Source of the DNA: Lantana camara
Lineage: Eukaryota > Streptophyta > Magnoliopsida > Lamiales > Verbenaceae
DNA length: 64,000 bases
Assembly (NCBI GenBank): GCA_037501455.1
Contig: CM074855.1
Span: 30,537,001-30,601,000, forward strand
Reading direction: 5' to 3'
This document shows, piece after piece, positions 1 through 10,783 of the stretch (the stretch's first letter is position 1; every line of letters begins with the position of its first letter). The position numbers were made by a program, and so were the translations under genes. The notes under the pieces were generated by a model. That model did not search any database and was not told the DNA's origin. It saw only the letters and a list, made by a program, of their open reading frames with translations.

Positions 1-1378
1 TGCTCCTCGTCCCTACCCTCGTGACCTGTGTAAACACGACGCTAATACATGAGACATGACCTAAAATGTCCAAAAAGTGACAAACGGCGGAAATGTATCG
101 AGGTGACCACGAAAATGCAATGTGGTATGATAACATGTTGTTTCACATCATATTAGCACATATTATAGCAATTCGGGGTCAAAGAAGTCGTTGGATCGAG
201 GGGCTAAAAATGTAATTTTATGCAGTCACATTTGTTCTGTCAGCGAGGTGGGAACGGCCGTTCCGGACTCCTTTGTAAAATGGGAACGGTCGTTCCCATA
301 ACCCCAAAAACGTTCCAGCGTTTTCCCCTTTTAAAACGCGCGCAAGCTGGGAACGGCCCTTCCGGCTCAATGCCAAAATGGGAACGGCCGTTCCCATGCT
401 CGGCCGCCCCAAACCATTTGAAAAGGTGGGAACGCCCGTTCCCACAATGCCTTGAGGCTGGGAACGGCCGTTCCCTGTTTCTGCAAATGTGAAGAACAGA
501 GGAAAAACAGGGGAGGCTACGGGAATAATCAACAAAGCAAGCAAAATTCCATTTTCAAACGACCAAGTGATGTTTTTCTGGAAATATGATGCATATAGGT
601 TCAAGGGATAATATCCTAACACTTAAACACTCAAACACACAAGATCATCAAGAATTCAAGATTCCACACCCATGATCATACTTGATCATTCATATCAATT
701 ATTCAAGAATCTCATGAATTACTCATGCCATAGTTCAAGATATGATCAATTAATCATGCTTTGCACAACAAGGAGTTCATCTAGCATGCAATCCTCAAAC
801 CCTAGCTCATGTATAATTATCAAGAAATCATATATATGCTCATATATACCTTGAGATGAAAATAAATGGAAAAAGATGATGAAGCTAGATGATTGAGCTC
901 CTAAGCATGCAATTTCCTTGGAAGCTTGGATGAAATCAATGAAATCCCTCTCCCTTTTCTTGGGGTTTTGGTTCGGTAGACAAGGAAGCAAATAGATGAT
1001 GATTTTTGATGAAATGAAAGTGGAGAACAAGGGAGAGATGTATATACCGACATGTCTAGGGAAATATTGTAATATTGATGATCAATCCTCCAAATACCAT
1101 AAGTTATGCAATTGAGGATATCAAGTTTAGAAAGTGATTACTTTAGTCCTCAAAGGCTTTCATGCAATTTGGTCCCTAAGTTTGAAAGAATGGACATATA
1201 GGGCCAAGTTAGCAATTAAATCATTTTCGGTACTTAATTCACGAAATAAACATTTTCATGTCTTGAAAAGAATTCTCAATTAATATAAGGTGGTAAAATC
1301 TCATGAGAGTATTGGAAATATAATTTATAAAATTATTTTGGGTATAGGATATTAATAAATAAAAATCGGGGCGTTACA
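1..1378 (-). repeat. Element A 3' LTR, truncated by window start
   Basis: Direct copy of 6053-7430, offset 6052. It ends in GGGGCGTTACA on the plus strand, which is the TGTAACGCCCC start of the LTR when read on the element's strand. Visible differences from the other copy are at 69, 86, 371 and 408 or within a base or two of those. Open frames inside it (for example 218-622 minus and 220-492 plus) come from the palindrome-rich U3 and are not genes. Confidence 0.9.
250..475. repeat. Cluster of six GGGAACGGCCGTTCCC-type palindromes in U3 of element A (3' LTR)
   Basis: Units lie near 250-264, 281-298, 349-363, 379-396, 426-445 and 460-475. The core is GGGAACGGCCGTTCCC with central variants GGTC, GGCC and GCCC. 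Flanking bases change together: AT..AT in unit 4 and GTG..CAC in unit 5. The cluster is in U3, roughly 1.0-1.3 kb upstream of the TATA box in the complete LTR copy. Function unknown. Confidence 0.85.
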
Positions 1379-1392
1379 ACTCTCCCCCCCTT
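1379..1392 (-). promoter_or_regulatory. Polypurine tract of element A
   Basis: On the minus strand the interior ends AAGGGGGGGAGAGT directly against the TGTAACGCC start of the 3' LTR. This is the expected plus-strand primer position for reverse transcription and fixes the element's orientation. Confidence 0.85.
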
Positions 1393-1783
1393 AAAAGGAC
1401 CTGGTCCCCAGGTCCACTGTCAAGTTTTAAAACGATGCAAAATTCATAAGAGAACCCCGTCTCTTGAACACGAATGAAAGAACCCCGTCTTTCACAAGAA
1501 GTGAGAAACCCCGTTTCTCAGCAAGGAGTGAGAGAGCCCCGTCTCTCACAGAAAAGGAGAGAGCCCCGTCTCTCACCTGCACTGAAGTAGTTCAAGGAGT
1601 AGATAGCGAAAACAATGGCATGAATGTAGCCTAGACAAATGGAATCATATTAATGTCATAGATATCACATAGACAATTAAAATCATTTAATCACATATTT
1701 ATCACTCACAATTAACTAATTTGCAATGCGCAAGAAATTAAATATACTAACAATAAGATCAATAATGCACGTGGTATGCATGG

Positions 1784-2527
1784 TTAAAGGTACCGTTCAC
1801 CGTTGGTTGCATTATGTATATAATTGGTACCTTCCCGTGCTCGCACTGGTAATCTTCCACCCCCGGGAGGTTTCCCTCGTAGCCTTGAGCAAGTGTCGAT
1901 GTGATGCTCGTCACTCCCGCAGTAAAGACATAATCCCAACCGTTTCCTACAGCCATCATAAGTGTGGTTATCACGTCCACAATAACTGCAAATAAGTTTC
2001 CCGGAAGATGTTGTTGAAACTGGGTTACGCGAAGTTCCCGAACTCGATCCAAGTGGTTGCTTCTTTTTCTTGCGAGACCTTTCCTGAGGTGCCGGAGTAT
2101 GATAAGAGATAGGCCGCTTTCCTTTGTTAGAAAGCTGTCCCGACTTCGAACCTGAAGCCTGTCCGGGGTAAGGATAAAACCTTCTTGCCTCAAACAAAGT
2201 GGTGCCTTGGTCCTTTTCTTGGGAGTCACTCGGAGTTAGTTCCCACACCCTTTTGATTTTCTTAAGTTGTGACCCGGTGGAATCCTTGTTTCCTTCAAAA
2301 GATCTTGAAGGTGGTTGGTTCTGAAATTCCCTAAATACCATCGAAATTTGGCCCGGCGGTGACGATAAGACCCGTGACCCGGAGGAAACATACTTTTCTA
2401 TTTTCTGATCCACTAACCGAACCAAAGACTCGAAGAACTCCTGGGGCGGAGCCGGAGGGGGTAAATGTGGAGAAACCCTAGGTACTTGTTCCTGAGGAGA
2501 GTGGTCTTGAGACATCCTGTTAATCAA
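1784..2527 (-). pseudogene. Element A gag remnant with capsid region deleted
   Basis: About 247 codons. The N-terminal part (proline-rich start, then a FREFQNQ motif near residue 66) matches the start of the gag of element B (15990-17135). The C-terminal part keeps two CX2CX4HX4C zinc knuckles near residues 185-220 (CSYCGRDNHTYDGC and CLYCGSDEHHIDTC). The Retrotrans_gag core that fills about 120-150 residues in B is missing: the frame passes from the SQEK motif straight into a basic linker. The protein could bind nucleic acid but should not form a particle. Promoter and splice signals were not resolved. Confidence 0.75.
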
Positions 2528-2689
2528 GACACTGAGTATGCATGTTGAATTAATATGCCGATGCGCGTTACACCTTCAGAATTAATATTTCAGCACATTG
2601 GAGCAATTAAGTTCAATCAAGAAAATTACATATATGTAAAGAAGTTTAAAATTAAAGTAACGTATGATGCACGTGCTTATGAATGCATT

Positions 2690-4490
2690 GAACCTGTCAC
2701 CGGAGTAATGGAAAATTGTATCCCGACATGAAATTCCTTGTTGGTTGAATCATAAGCCTGTCTTGAACTGGTAATCATTTCTTGTTTTCCCCACGGTCTT
2801 CTATTCTTCAAATTTGTCTAACCTTCACTTGAACATTTCCACGGTTTGTATTATGATTCTTGAAACCCGAAGTCTTTTATACGCACGGAGTCCACATCTA
2901 GCTTATTCTTTAATAGTTACTCCCCAAATCATTGCCCGGATCCTCTTCATGGTTATCACTTTGATACAAACTCCCTTGTTTATTCCTTAGGAGTTCGATT
3001 AGTTAACCGACTCTCCCTCCACTAGTCTATACTTGATCGTTTGACAACCTCCCAGCAACTCTTTGCCTTTCTTTACCGTTTCCATCTGTTGCTTCATTTC
3101 TTTTAACGTAACCTCGCAACACGACAATTCAGCTTGGATCTGAATTACCCAATTACCGAAATCTTCAACATGATTGTCTTTCAGTTTCATATTCACTGGA
3201 GTGCTGAGCTTCCTTTATCCCTTCCTTAATTGAAATCCCAAAATTGTCCTTGCGTTAACAGGGGTAACTATATGATCCCTAAACAAGAACTCTTGAATTC
3301 CATTTCTGTTTCACTTATGGAATTAATTTCCTGACCCCTCTCGAACCTTAAGTCTCCAGTTATTCTCCCGGTTCACCAAGCTGCCACCGTGATTGAAACC
3401 TTTCAAGTCTACTATTTCACTCTGAATCGGTTATAGAACTCCTCTTCTTACTTACCTACTTGTGAGCATATAATTTCCTTCCAAAATTCCTTATCATCTG
3501 TTGTCATTTCCATTTGGTACTCCAATCTCCCAATTCTCACTCTTGCACGACCCTCCAAATTGAATCCAGAAAATAAACTCATTCCACTCGGTTATAGAGT
3601 CCTAGGAGCTGTACCTTTCGTGAATCCAAATCTACCAGCTCGATTGAAATGATCTTCCTCCCCTACTTGAATTTACTTCCCAATTAACCAAGTCTCAATT
3701 TAACAACACACCGGAATCTTGAGTAATTAGTACCCCAATCTCCTTCACCTTATCCTCGGATGAAATAGCCTTCCTAACCCGGTAGACGCATCGTCTTTGA
3801 TAGCACAAATTTCCTTCAGTGAATTCTTTTATTCCGGATCTCATCCTTTGAATCATAGCTCGATGAACTTGCCTTCGAACTTCTCATATTGGATCCTTAG
3901 TCTAAAATTTCCCGGGGTAGCACTTTCTGTGAATTGATGATCCACGGTGGTAGTCCCGAAATTTGAATGCTTCGACTTGTTGCTCCATATTTTCCAATTC
4001 AACCACATCCTAGTTGATAATCCTTAGAACCATTACCCCGAGAATATCTCTTTCTTATTTTAGAACTCCTTGATTTAAGCATCTTCGAAACTTCTTTTCC
4101 TTCCAACCCCTTGAATCACTTGCTAACGGCAATCCGGTTATTCTCGCAACACGACAATTTATCTTGACTCATAAAATAACTTGCCTTACCCAAATGTAGA
4201 ATCCCGAACATGTTGATTTCCATAACTGGTTGTTTAATCTTCCTGGCTGTCGTGTTAGAAAGTTGAACCGACTGATTTAAACCCAAAGGTAATTTCCAAA
4301 GCTTGTACTTCAATTGGACATACTTAATTGATTTTCCTCCCACGCCCTGATTTTTAGCCTTAACTTGCACCCCCTTCTTCAATTCTGTGGTAGCCCAAAA
4401 TTATCGAGCAACTGGCCGTGGTTTGATATTCTTTCTACAACCTGTAACTCACAACTTTCCTTGAAATAAATGCATGCAGGTGAGGCATGC
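2690..4490. other. Non-coding block between 5' leader and gag of element A
   Basis: In element B gag starts about 260 bp from the LTR; in A the distance is about 2.3 kb. Homology to B's leader can be followed at about 4690-4802 and again near 2520-2600, so about 1.8 kb is extra. It has no long frame. A short motif, CGCAACACGACAATT, occurs twice (near 3115 and 4145), hinting at internal duplication. Origin not recognised. Confidence 0.5.
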
Positions 4491-4782
4491 TCATGTCACA
4501 TAATAGTCACATAATTAATGCTCACAACTAAGATTTAATATAAATGCAGCAAACAATTTATCAGTATTTAAAGTAAAACACGTTAAGCACATAACTTCAA
4601 ATAATTCGAGATTAATTAATTGACAATAAATTGCAAAACTCAATGCAATGCACTAGTTACCAAGTAATCGAATTAATTCAAAGAATTCAAATAATATGCA
4701 AGACTCTCAATCAACAATTAATCCTATACCGTTCGACCTAGACTTGACACGACACGACACTAGAACCTCGGTTTTGCAACCG

Positions 4783-4795
4783 GGCTCTGATACCA
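4783..4795 (-). promoter_or_regulatory. Primer-binding site, initiator-tRNA-Met type (element A)
   Basis: The minus strand reads TGGTATCAGAGCC, seven bases inside the 5' LTR end. This matches the 3' end of plant initiator tRNA-Met used as primer by many LTR retrotransposons. It shows that the right-hand LTR is the 5' LTR. Confidence 0.88.
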
Positions 4796-5237
4796 CCTCA
4801 GATGTAGCACCACTATACGTAGGGATACCACACCCCCGCACTATAGGCCGATCCACATACGAAATGGACAATCCGTACATGAACTAACCTATAGCGAACG
4901 GGTGACAAAGAAAAGAAAAGACGAGCTAGGCGGGACTAAACCCCAAAGCAATACAAAACCAATGCACAACAATTTAAAAACGGAAGCATTAATTCATATA
5001 TGTATACATATAGGTACCATATTTATCAGCTAGATACGTATAGATACCAAACTAATTATCAATACATTATCATCTCTTATACATGGTCAAGTATTCCAAA
5101 TGTAATAACAATATACATGACATGAGAAGTAGTAAAACATATACATGATGGTGCACTGCTAGACTCGTGACAATGCAAGACTGGACCAAACTCCCGCCTA
5201 GCACGACCGGCTCTCAAGCACCTGAAAAGTGAAGTAT

Positions 5238-5284
5238 CAGTCTACCGAAGACTGAGTGAGGGGCATAAATATATATAGAGCGCA
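5238..5284 (-). promoter_or_regulatory. LTR core promoter with TATA box and adjacent hairpin (element A)
   Basis: On the minus strand a TATATATATTTA box (about 5266-5279) is followed about 25 bp downstream by CAGTCTTCGGTAGACTG (5254-5238), a stem-loop lying at or just after the expected transcription start. Further upstream (5301-5367) is an inverted CTCGGG/CCCGAG pair. All three parts recur in the related LTRs. Promoter activity is inferred. Confidence 0.65.
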
Positions 5285-6301
5285 ATCACATGCAAGTTAT
5301 AACCTCGGGTAAGGTTTTTATAATTAAAGTAATATAAGGTTACAATAACATAAACTCGCCCGAGATTACAACTACCGGTATTATTTACTTGTTCGTTTTC
5401 ATGCAATCAATCAATACATGGCCCCGGCGAGTAAGGGCGGTCTCCAACCGATCTCCCAATAAACATGAACATGCTTGCTTGTTTAATAGTCAATAGGTGA
5501 TCATGCAATTCACTTATCGTGCAATGGTGCGATAGTGTACTCATATAACACGTTCATGAAATGACAATCATGCAATAACCCGAGGCGCATCCGTGGTGCC
5601 GGACTCGTCCCCAGTCTCCTTTTCCCTCCGGTTTGATGAAGGGATTGCAAGGCCCCAACATCCAATCTCATTGAGCAGAGGGTACATGAATCCCTAAGCC
5701 CGGAGCTCCTTCCTCCACTAATCTCCTAGTGGATTCAGGGGTGACCCCTAGTGTGGTGAGGATAGCGCCAGAGTTACCCGTCAGCCCTTGCTTTCCCGGT
5801 TGGCTCTAGTCACTACCCTCGGGCCCAAACGTAACCATCATGCTACTCGCCTAAACATGCGTGAAACAATACCTGACTTGCTTTCTTGCTTGCTTACTTG
5901 AACCTGGCTTGCAATGATCAATGATTATAGAAATATAACTGTAGATACTATTTTGGCCAAAATATCACATAAGGGTTATATGGGTGCTATATAACTAACA
6001 ATTAAACCTCACCTATACCGACAAAAGACAAGTAGGCACGGCCTACGGTGCTTGCTCCTCGTCCCTACCCTCGTGACCTGTGTAAACACGACGCTAATAC
6101 ATGAGACATGACCTAAAATGCCCAAAAAGTGACAAACGACGGAAATGTATCGAGGTGACCACGAAAATGCAATGTGGTATGATAACATGTTGTTTCACAT
6201 CATATTAGCACATATTATAGCAATTCGGGGTCAAAGAAGTCGTTGGATCGAGGGGCTAAAAATGTAATTTTATGCAGTCACATTTGTTCTGTCAGCGAGG
6301 T

Positions 6302-6527
6302 GGGAACGGCCGTTCCGGACTCCTTTGTAAAATGGGAACGGTCGTTCCCATAACCCCAAAAACGTTCCAGCGTTTTCCCCTTTTAAAACGCGCGCAAGCT
6401 GGGAACGGCCCTTCCGGCTCAAGGCCAAAATGGGAACGGCCGTTCCCATGCTCGGCCGTCCCAAACCATTTGAAAAGGTGGGAACGCCCGTTCCCACAAT
6501 GCCTTGAGGCTGGGAACGGCCGTTCCC
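6302..6527. repeat. Second copy of the GGGAACGGCCGTTCCC palindrome cluster (element A 5' LTR)
   Basis: Same six units as at 250-475, shifted by 6052. The two copies differ only outside the palindrome cores (substitutions near 6423 and 6460). Confidence 0.85.
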
Positions 6528-7431
6528 TGTTTCTGCAAATGTGAAGAACAGAGGAAAAACAGGGGAGGCTACGGGAATAATCAACAAAGCAAGCAAAATT
6601 CCATTTTCAAACGACCAAGTGATGTTTTTCTGGAAATATGATGCATATAGGTTCAAGGGATAATATCCTAACACTTAAACACTCAAACACACAAGATCAT
6701 CAAGAATTCAAGATTCCACACCCATGATCATACTTGATCATTCATATCAATTATTCAAGAATCTCATGAATTACTCATGCCATAGTTCAAGATATGATCA
6801 ATTAATCATGCTTTGCACAACAAGGAGTTCATCTAGCATGCAATCCTCAAACCCTAGCTCATGTATAATTATCAAGAAATCATATATATGCTCATATATA
6901 CCTTGAGATGAAAATAAATGGAAAAAGATGATGAAGCTAGATGATTGAGCTCCTAAGCATGCAATTTCCTTGGAAGCTTGGATGAAATCAATGAAATCCC
7001 TCTCCCTTTTCTTGGGGTTTTGGTTCGGTAGACAAGGAAGCAAATAGATGATGATTTTTGATGAAATGAAAGTGGAGAACAAGGGAGAGATGTATATACC
7101 GACATGTCTAGGGAAATATTGTAATATTGATGATCAATCCTCCAAATACCATAAGTTATGCAATTGAGGATATCAAGTTTAGAAAGTGATTACTTTAGTC
7201 CTCAAAGGCTTTCATGCAATTTGGTCCCTAAGTTTGAAAGAATGGACATATAGGGCCAAGTTAGCAATTAAATCATTTTCGGTACTTAATTCACGAAATA
7301 AACATTTTCATGTCTTGAAAAGAATTCTCAATTAATATAAGGTGGTAAAATCTCATGAGAGTATTGGAAATATAATTTATAAAATTATTTTGGGTATAGG
7401 ATATTAATAAATAAAAATCGGGGCGTTACAA

Positions 7432-8719
7432 CATTTATATTGATCAATTAAAAGAATTAGAGGCTAAATATGAAGTAAAGGAAGATATCAGTGATGTTGT
7501 TTATGCACTGGAATCTTTAGAATCTACCAAATTAAACATGACTTGGAATAAATTGACTACTTCCTATGTTAAAACACTTCCTTCTGTTGTGCAGGCTCCG
7601 AAATTAGAACTCAAACCTTTGTCGTCGCATTTGAAGTATGCATATTTGGGTAATGGTGAAACCTTACCCGTGATCATCTCTAACAAGTTATCTGAACTGG
7701 AAGAGGACAAATTGATAAGAGTCCTGAGAGAATTTAAGGCTGCCTTGGGATGGACAATTGCAGATATAAAAGGTTTGAGTCCTTCAAAGTGTATGCATAA
7801 AATAATTCTAGAAGAGGATTGCAAACCAATCAGACAAGCCCAAAGAAGACTGAATCCCCCAATGATGGAGGTAGTGAAGAAAGAAATCTTGAAACTCTTA
7901 GATGCTGGTGTAATCTATCCTATTTCAGACAGTGTGTGGGTAAGTCCAGTGCAAGTAGTTCCTAAAAAGACAGGTATAACAGTAATTGAAAATGCAGCGG
8001 GTGAATTGGTCCCAACTAGAGTGCAAAATGGTTGGCGTGTGTACATGGATTACAGGAAACTGAATTCAGCCACCAAAAAGGATCATTTTCCATTGCCATT
8101 TATTGACCAAATGTTGGAAAGACTTGCAGGAAAAAAGCACTACTGCTGTCTTGATGGATACTCAGGATTTTATCAATTTCTAGTGGCATCAGAAGATCAA
8201 GAGAAGACCACATTCACATGTCCTTTTGGAACATTTGCATTTAGACGTATGCCTTTTGGACTGTGTAATGCACCAGCCACTTTTCAAAGATGTATGGTAA
8301 GTATCTTCTCTGAATATGTTGAGGATATAATAGAGGTTTTCATGGATGATTTCACTGTCTATGGTAATTCCTTTGATGAATGCTTAAATAATTTGGCTAA
8401 AGTTTTAGACAAGTGTTTGGAAAATAACCTTGTTTTAAATTATGAAAAATGCCATTTTATGGTTGATCAAGGTTTAATTTTAGGCCATATAGTATCTGTC
8501 AGAGGTATTGAAGTTGATAAATCAAAAATAGATGTTATTGAATCCCTACCTTACCCCTCGACTGTGAGGGAGATTCGTTCTTTTCTTGGACATGCAGGAT
8601 TTTACAGAAGGTTCATAAAAGATTTTTCAAAAATAACCCAACCTTTGTGTAAATTATTGCAAAAGGAGGTAGAGTTTCAGTTTGATGAATCTTGCGAGGA
8701 GGCATTTGATTTGCTCTAG
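7432..8719 (+). pseudogene. Athila-like pol, reverse transcriptase part, ended by a nonsense codon
   Basis: The frame is open from the element A junction (7432) through 8716, so the ATG at 7538 is internal and not a true start. RT motifs in order: a DYRKLNSA motif near residue 170 from that ATG, then LDGYSGFYQ, the FGLCNAPATFQ box and the catalytic FMDD near residue 267. The frame ends at TAG 8717-8719, where relatives have a sense codon, and resumes in the same frame at 8720. One substitution therefore seems to separate RT from RNase H. The protein would copy retrotransposon RNA inside virus-like particles. Confidence 0.88.
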
Positions 8720-10783
8720 GTGAAGCTGACATCAGCACCCATAATTCAAGCACCCAATTGGAATCATCCCTTCGAACTAATGTGTGATGCCAGTGATTAT
8801 GCAATAGGAGCTGTGTTGGGACAAAAGATAAATAAATCACCATATGTGATTTATTTTGCATCAAGAATGTTGGATGCAGCTCAAATCAATTATACTACAG
8901 CTGAGAAAGAACTTTTAGCTATTGTGTTTGCTTTAGATAAATTTTGTGCATACCTTCTAGGTACTAAAGTGATTATTTATTCTGATCACACAGCTTTGAA
9001 GTACCTATTGAAGAAAAAGGAAGCAAAACCAAGACTGATACGTTGGATACTGCTGATGCAAGAGTTTGATATTGAAATCAGGGACAAAAAAGGATCAGAG
9101 AATTTTGTAGCTGATCATCTAAGCAGACTTTTGGTAAGTAAAAGCTCACCACCAATTAAAGAAGAATTTCCCGTTGAGCAATTGTTCCTGGTTACTAAAG
9201 GTAAGACAAGGTCATCCCTAACACCTCACCCATGGTATGCAGACATAGTAAATTATTTAGCATCTAATGTCTTTCCAGAAAAATTATCCAGAACAAAGAA
9301 GGATAAAATCAAAAGTGATGCTAAATATTATGCATGGGATGAACCTTATTTATGGAAATATTGTGCAGATCAAGTAATTAGAAGATGTGTGAATAATGAA
9401 GAAACCAATTCGGTTTTACAATTTTGTCATTCACATGCCTGTGGAGGTCACTTTGGACCAAAAAGAACTGCAAGAAAAGTATTAGAATGTGGTCTTTATT
9501 GGCCAATACTGTTTCGAGATGCTTTTTTATTTTGCAAGGCATGTGAAAACTGTCAAAGAACAGGAAATCTGAGCTCAAGAAATCAAATGCCAATGTCCCA
9601 TGTTTTGATCTGTGAAATATTTGATGTATGGGGCATAGATTTTATGGGGCCATTTCCTAATTCTTTTGGCAATTTTTACATCTTGCTTGCAGTTGATTAT
9701 GTCTCTAAATGGATTGAAGCCAAAGCAACACGTACTAATAATGCTAAAACTGTTGTAGGTTTTGTAAAATCAAATATTCTCAACAGATTTGGGACACCAA
9801 GAGCTATTATCAGTGATAGAGGAACCCATTTCTGTAATAAAGTTATAGCAGCTCTGTTGAAAAAATACAATGTTACACATCGAACATCAACAGCATATCA
9901 CCCACGAACTAGTGGACAAGCTGAAGTTTCGAACCGTGAAATAAAAAGTATTCTGGAAAAAACAGTAAATCCTAATAGGAAGGATTGGAGTTTAAGGCTT
10001 GATGATGCATTATGGGCTTACAGAACAGCCTATAAAACACCCATTGGTATGTCTCCATACAGGTTAGTGTTTGGAAAAGCTTGTCAATTACCTGTGGAAA
10101 TAGAACATAAAGCTTTGTGGGCAATAAAACAATGTAACATGAAGATAGATAATGTTGGAATTCATAGAAAGTTGCAGTTGCAAGAATTAGAGGAATTAAG
10201 GAATGAGGCATATGAAAGTGCTAGATTATACAAAGAAAGGACCAAGAATTTTCATGATAAAATGATTTCCAGAAAAACCTTTCAAATTGGGCAGAAAGTG
10301 TTATTATCACTCTCGATTGAAACTTTTTCCTGGAAAATTGAGATCAAGTGGAATAGGCCACTTAAATTAGGACATCTAATTACTCATATTGCTGTGCATG
10401 AAGAACTTCTTGACTTGAATGATCATGATCTTACTTTACATTCTGAAGTTTCTCCATTAGATGAACATGTACTGCTTAACATGAGGATACTCCAAAGAAA
10501 AGATGGAGTATTGTTCTTTCCTGGTGCAGGTACAGTTCCTGTTACAAAAGGCAAGGGTAAAGATGCCCAATCTGAGGCCACCACTAGCACTGCTGACACT
10601 GCACAATTGGACAGAATCGAAACTCTCCTCACAAGAGTCCTAGCCAAAATGGAAAAATATGAAAAATCAGTGGAAAAACTTCCAGCCATGGAAAATTCAA
10701 TGGACATCATGGCAACCCACATAGCAGGAGTAGAAACTGACATTGAGGCCATCAAGAAAGGCCTCAACATTGGCACCCACTAA
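8720..10783 (+). pseudogene. Athila-like pol, RNase H and integrase, with frameshifted tail
   Basis: RNase H starts at the [14 protein letters not shown] motif. Integrase follows, with an HHCC finger (HSHACGGH...CKACENC), then catalytic D in [11 protein letters not shown] in SDRGTHF and E in [12 protein letters not shown]. Near 10300-10315 the conserved KLFPGKLRS module is read in a neighbouring frame, so a small indel has shifted the C-terminal module. The rest of the frame (about 10480-10783) reads through a low-complexity linker into a heptad-rich stretch ([20 protein letters not shown]) predicted to be a coiled coil. That tail is probably a remnant of a downstream env-position ORF, not integrase. 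Confidence 0.82.

Larger units (their letters stand above)
1..7430 (-). mobile_element. Element A: non-autonomous Tekay/Del-like gypsy LTR retrotransposon (3' end off-window)
   Basis: Bases 1-1378 are repeated at 6053-7430 in the same orientation. Read on the minus strand, the order is 5' LTR (4803-7430), an initiator-Met-type PBS, a long leader, a gag remnant, a PPT and a 3' LTR. The LTRs run TGTAACGCCCC...GTGCTACA. No protease, reverse transcriptase or integrase is visible in the 3.4-kb interior, so it could only have moved with help from relatives such as element B, whose LTR and gag are alike. I saw about four differences over the 1378 shared bases, so the insertion is recent. It interrupts Athila pol at 7430/7431; the matching TSD copy lies outside the window (right flank ACATT). 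Confidence 0.88.
4803..7430 (-). repeat. Element A 5' LTR (2628 bp)
   Basis: Bounded by TGTAGCACC (4803) and GGGGCGTTACA (7430) on the plus strand, so TG...CA on the element strand. Its right part equals 1-1378. It shares layout and several blocks with the LTRs at 17396-20018, 23553-27054 and 41910-44428: the hairpin next to TATA, the inverted CTCGGG/CCCGAG pair, and a conserved stretch ending in CTTTCCCGGTTGGCTC. Confidence 0.9.

Noticed and set aside
218..622. 134-codon frame (and the plus frame 220-492) repeated at 6270-6674
   Set aside because: It lies in the LTR U3 and is created by the GC-rich palindromes; the repeat is the LTR repeat, with no known domain.
4783..4795. Genuine tRNA-Met gene fragments (GGCTCTGATACCA here, at 17375, 20663 and in element G)
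   Set aside because: These are retrotransposon primer-binding sites next to LTR ends; no tRNA cloverleaf surrounds them.
6302..6527. CRISPR-like array of regularly spaced repeats
   Set aside because: Units are imperfect palindromes of uneven spacing inside a plant LTR; no leader, no cas genes, eukaryotic context.
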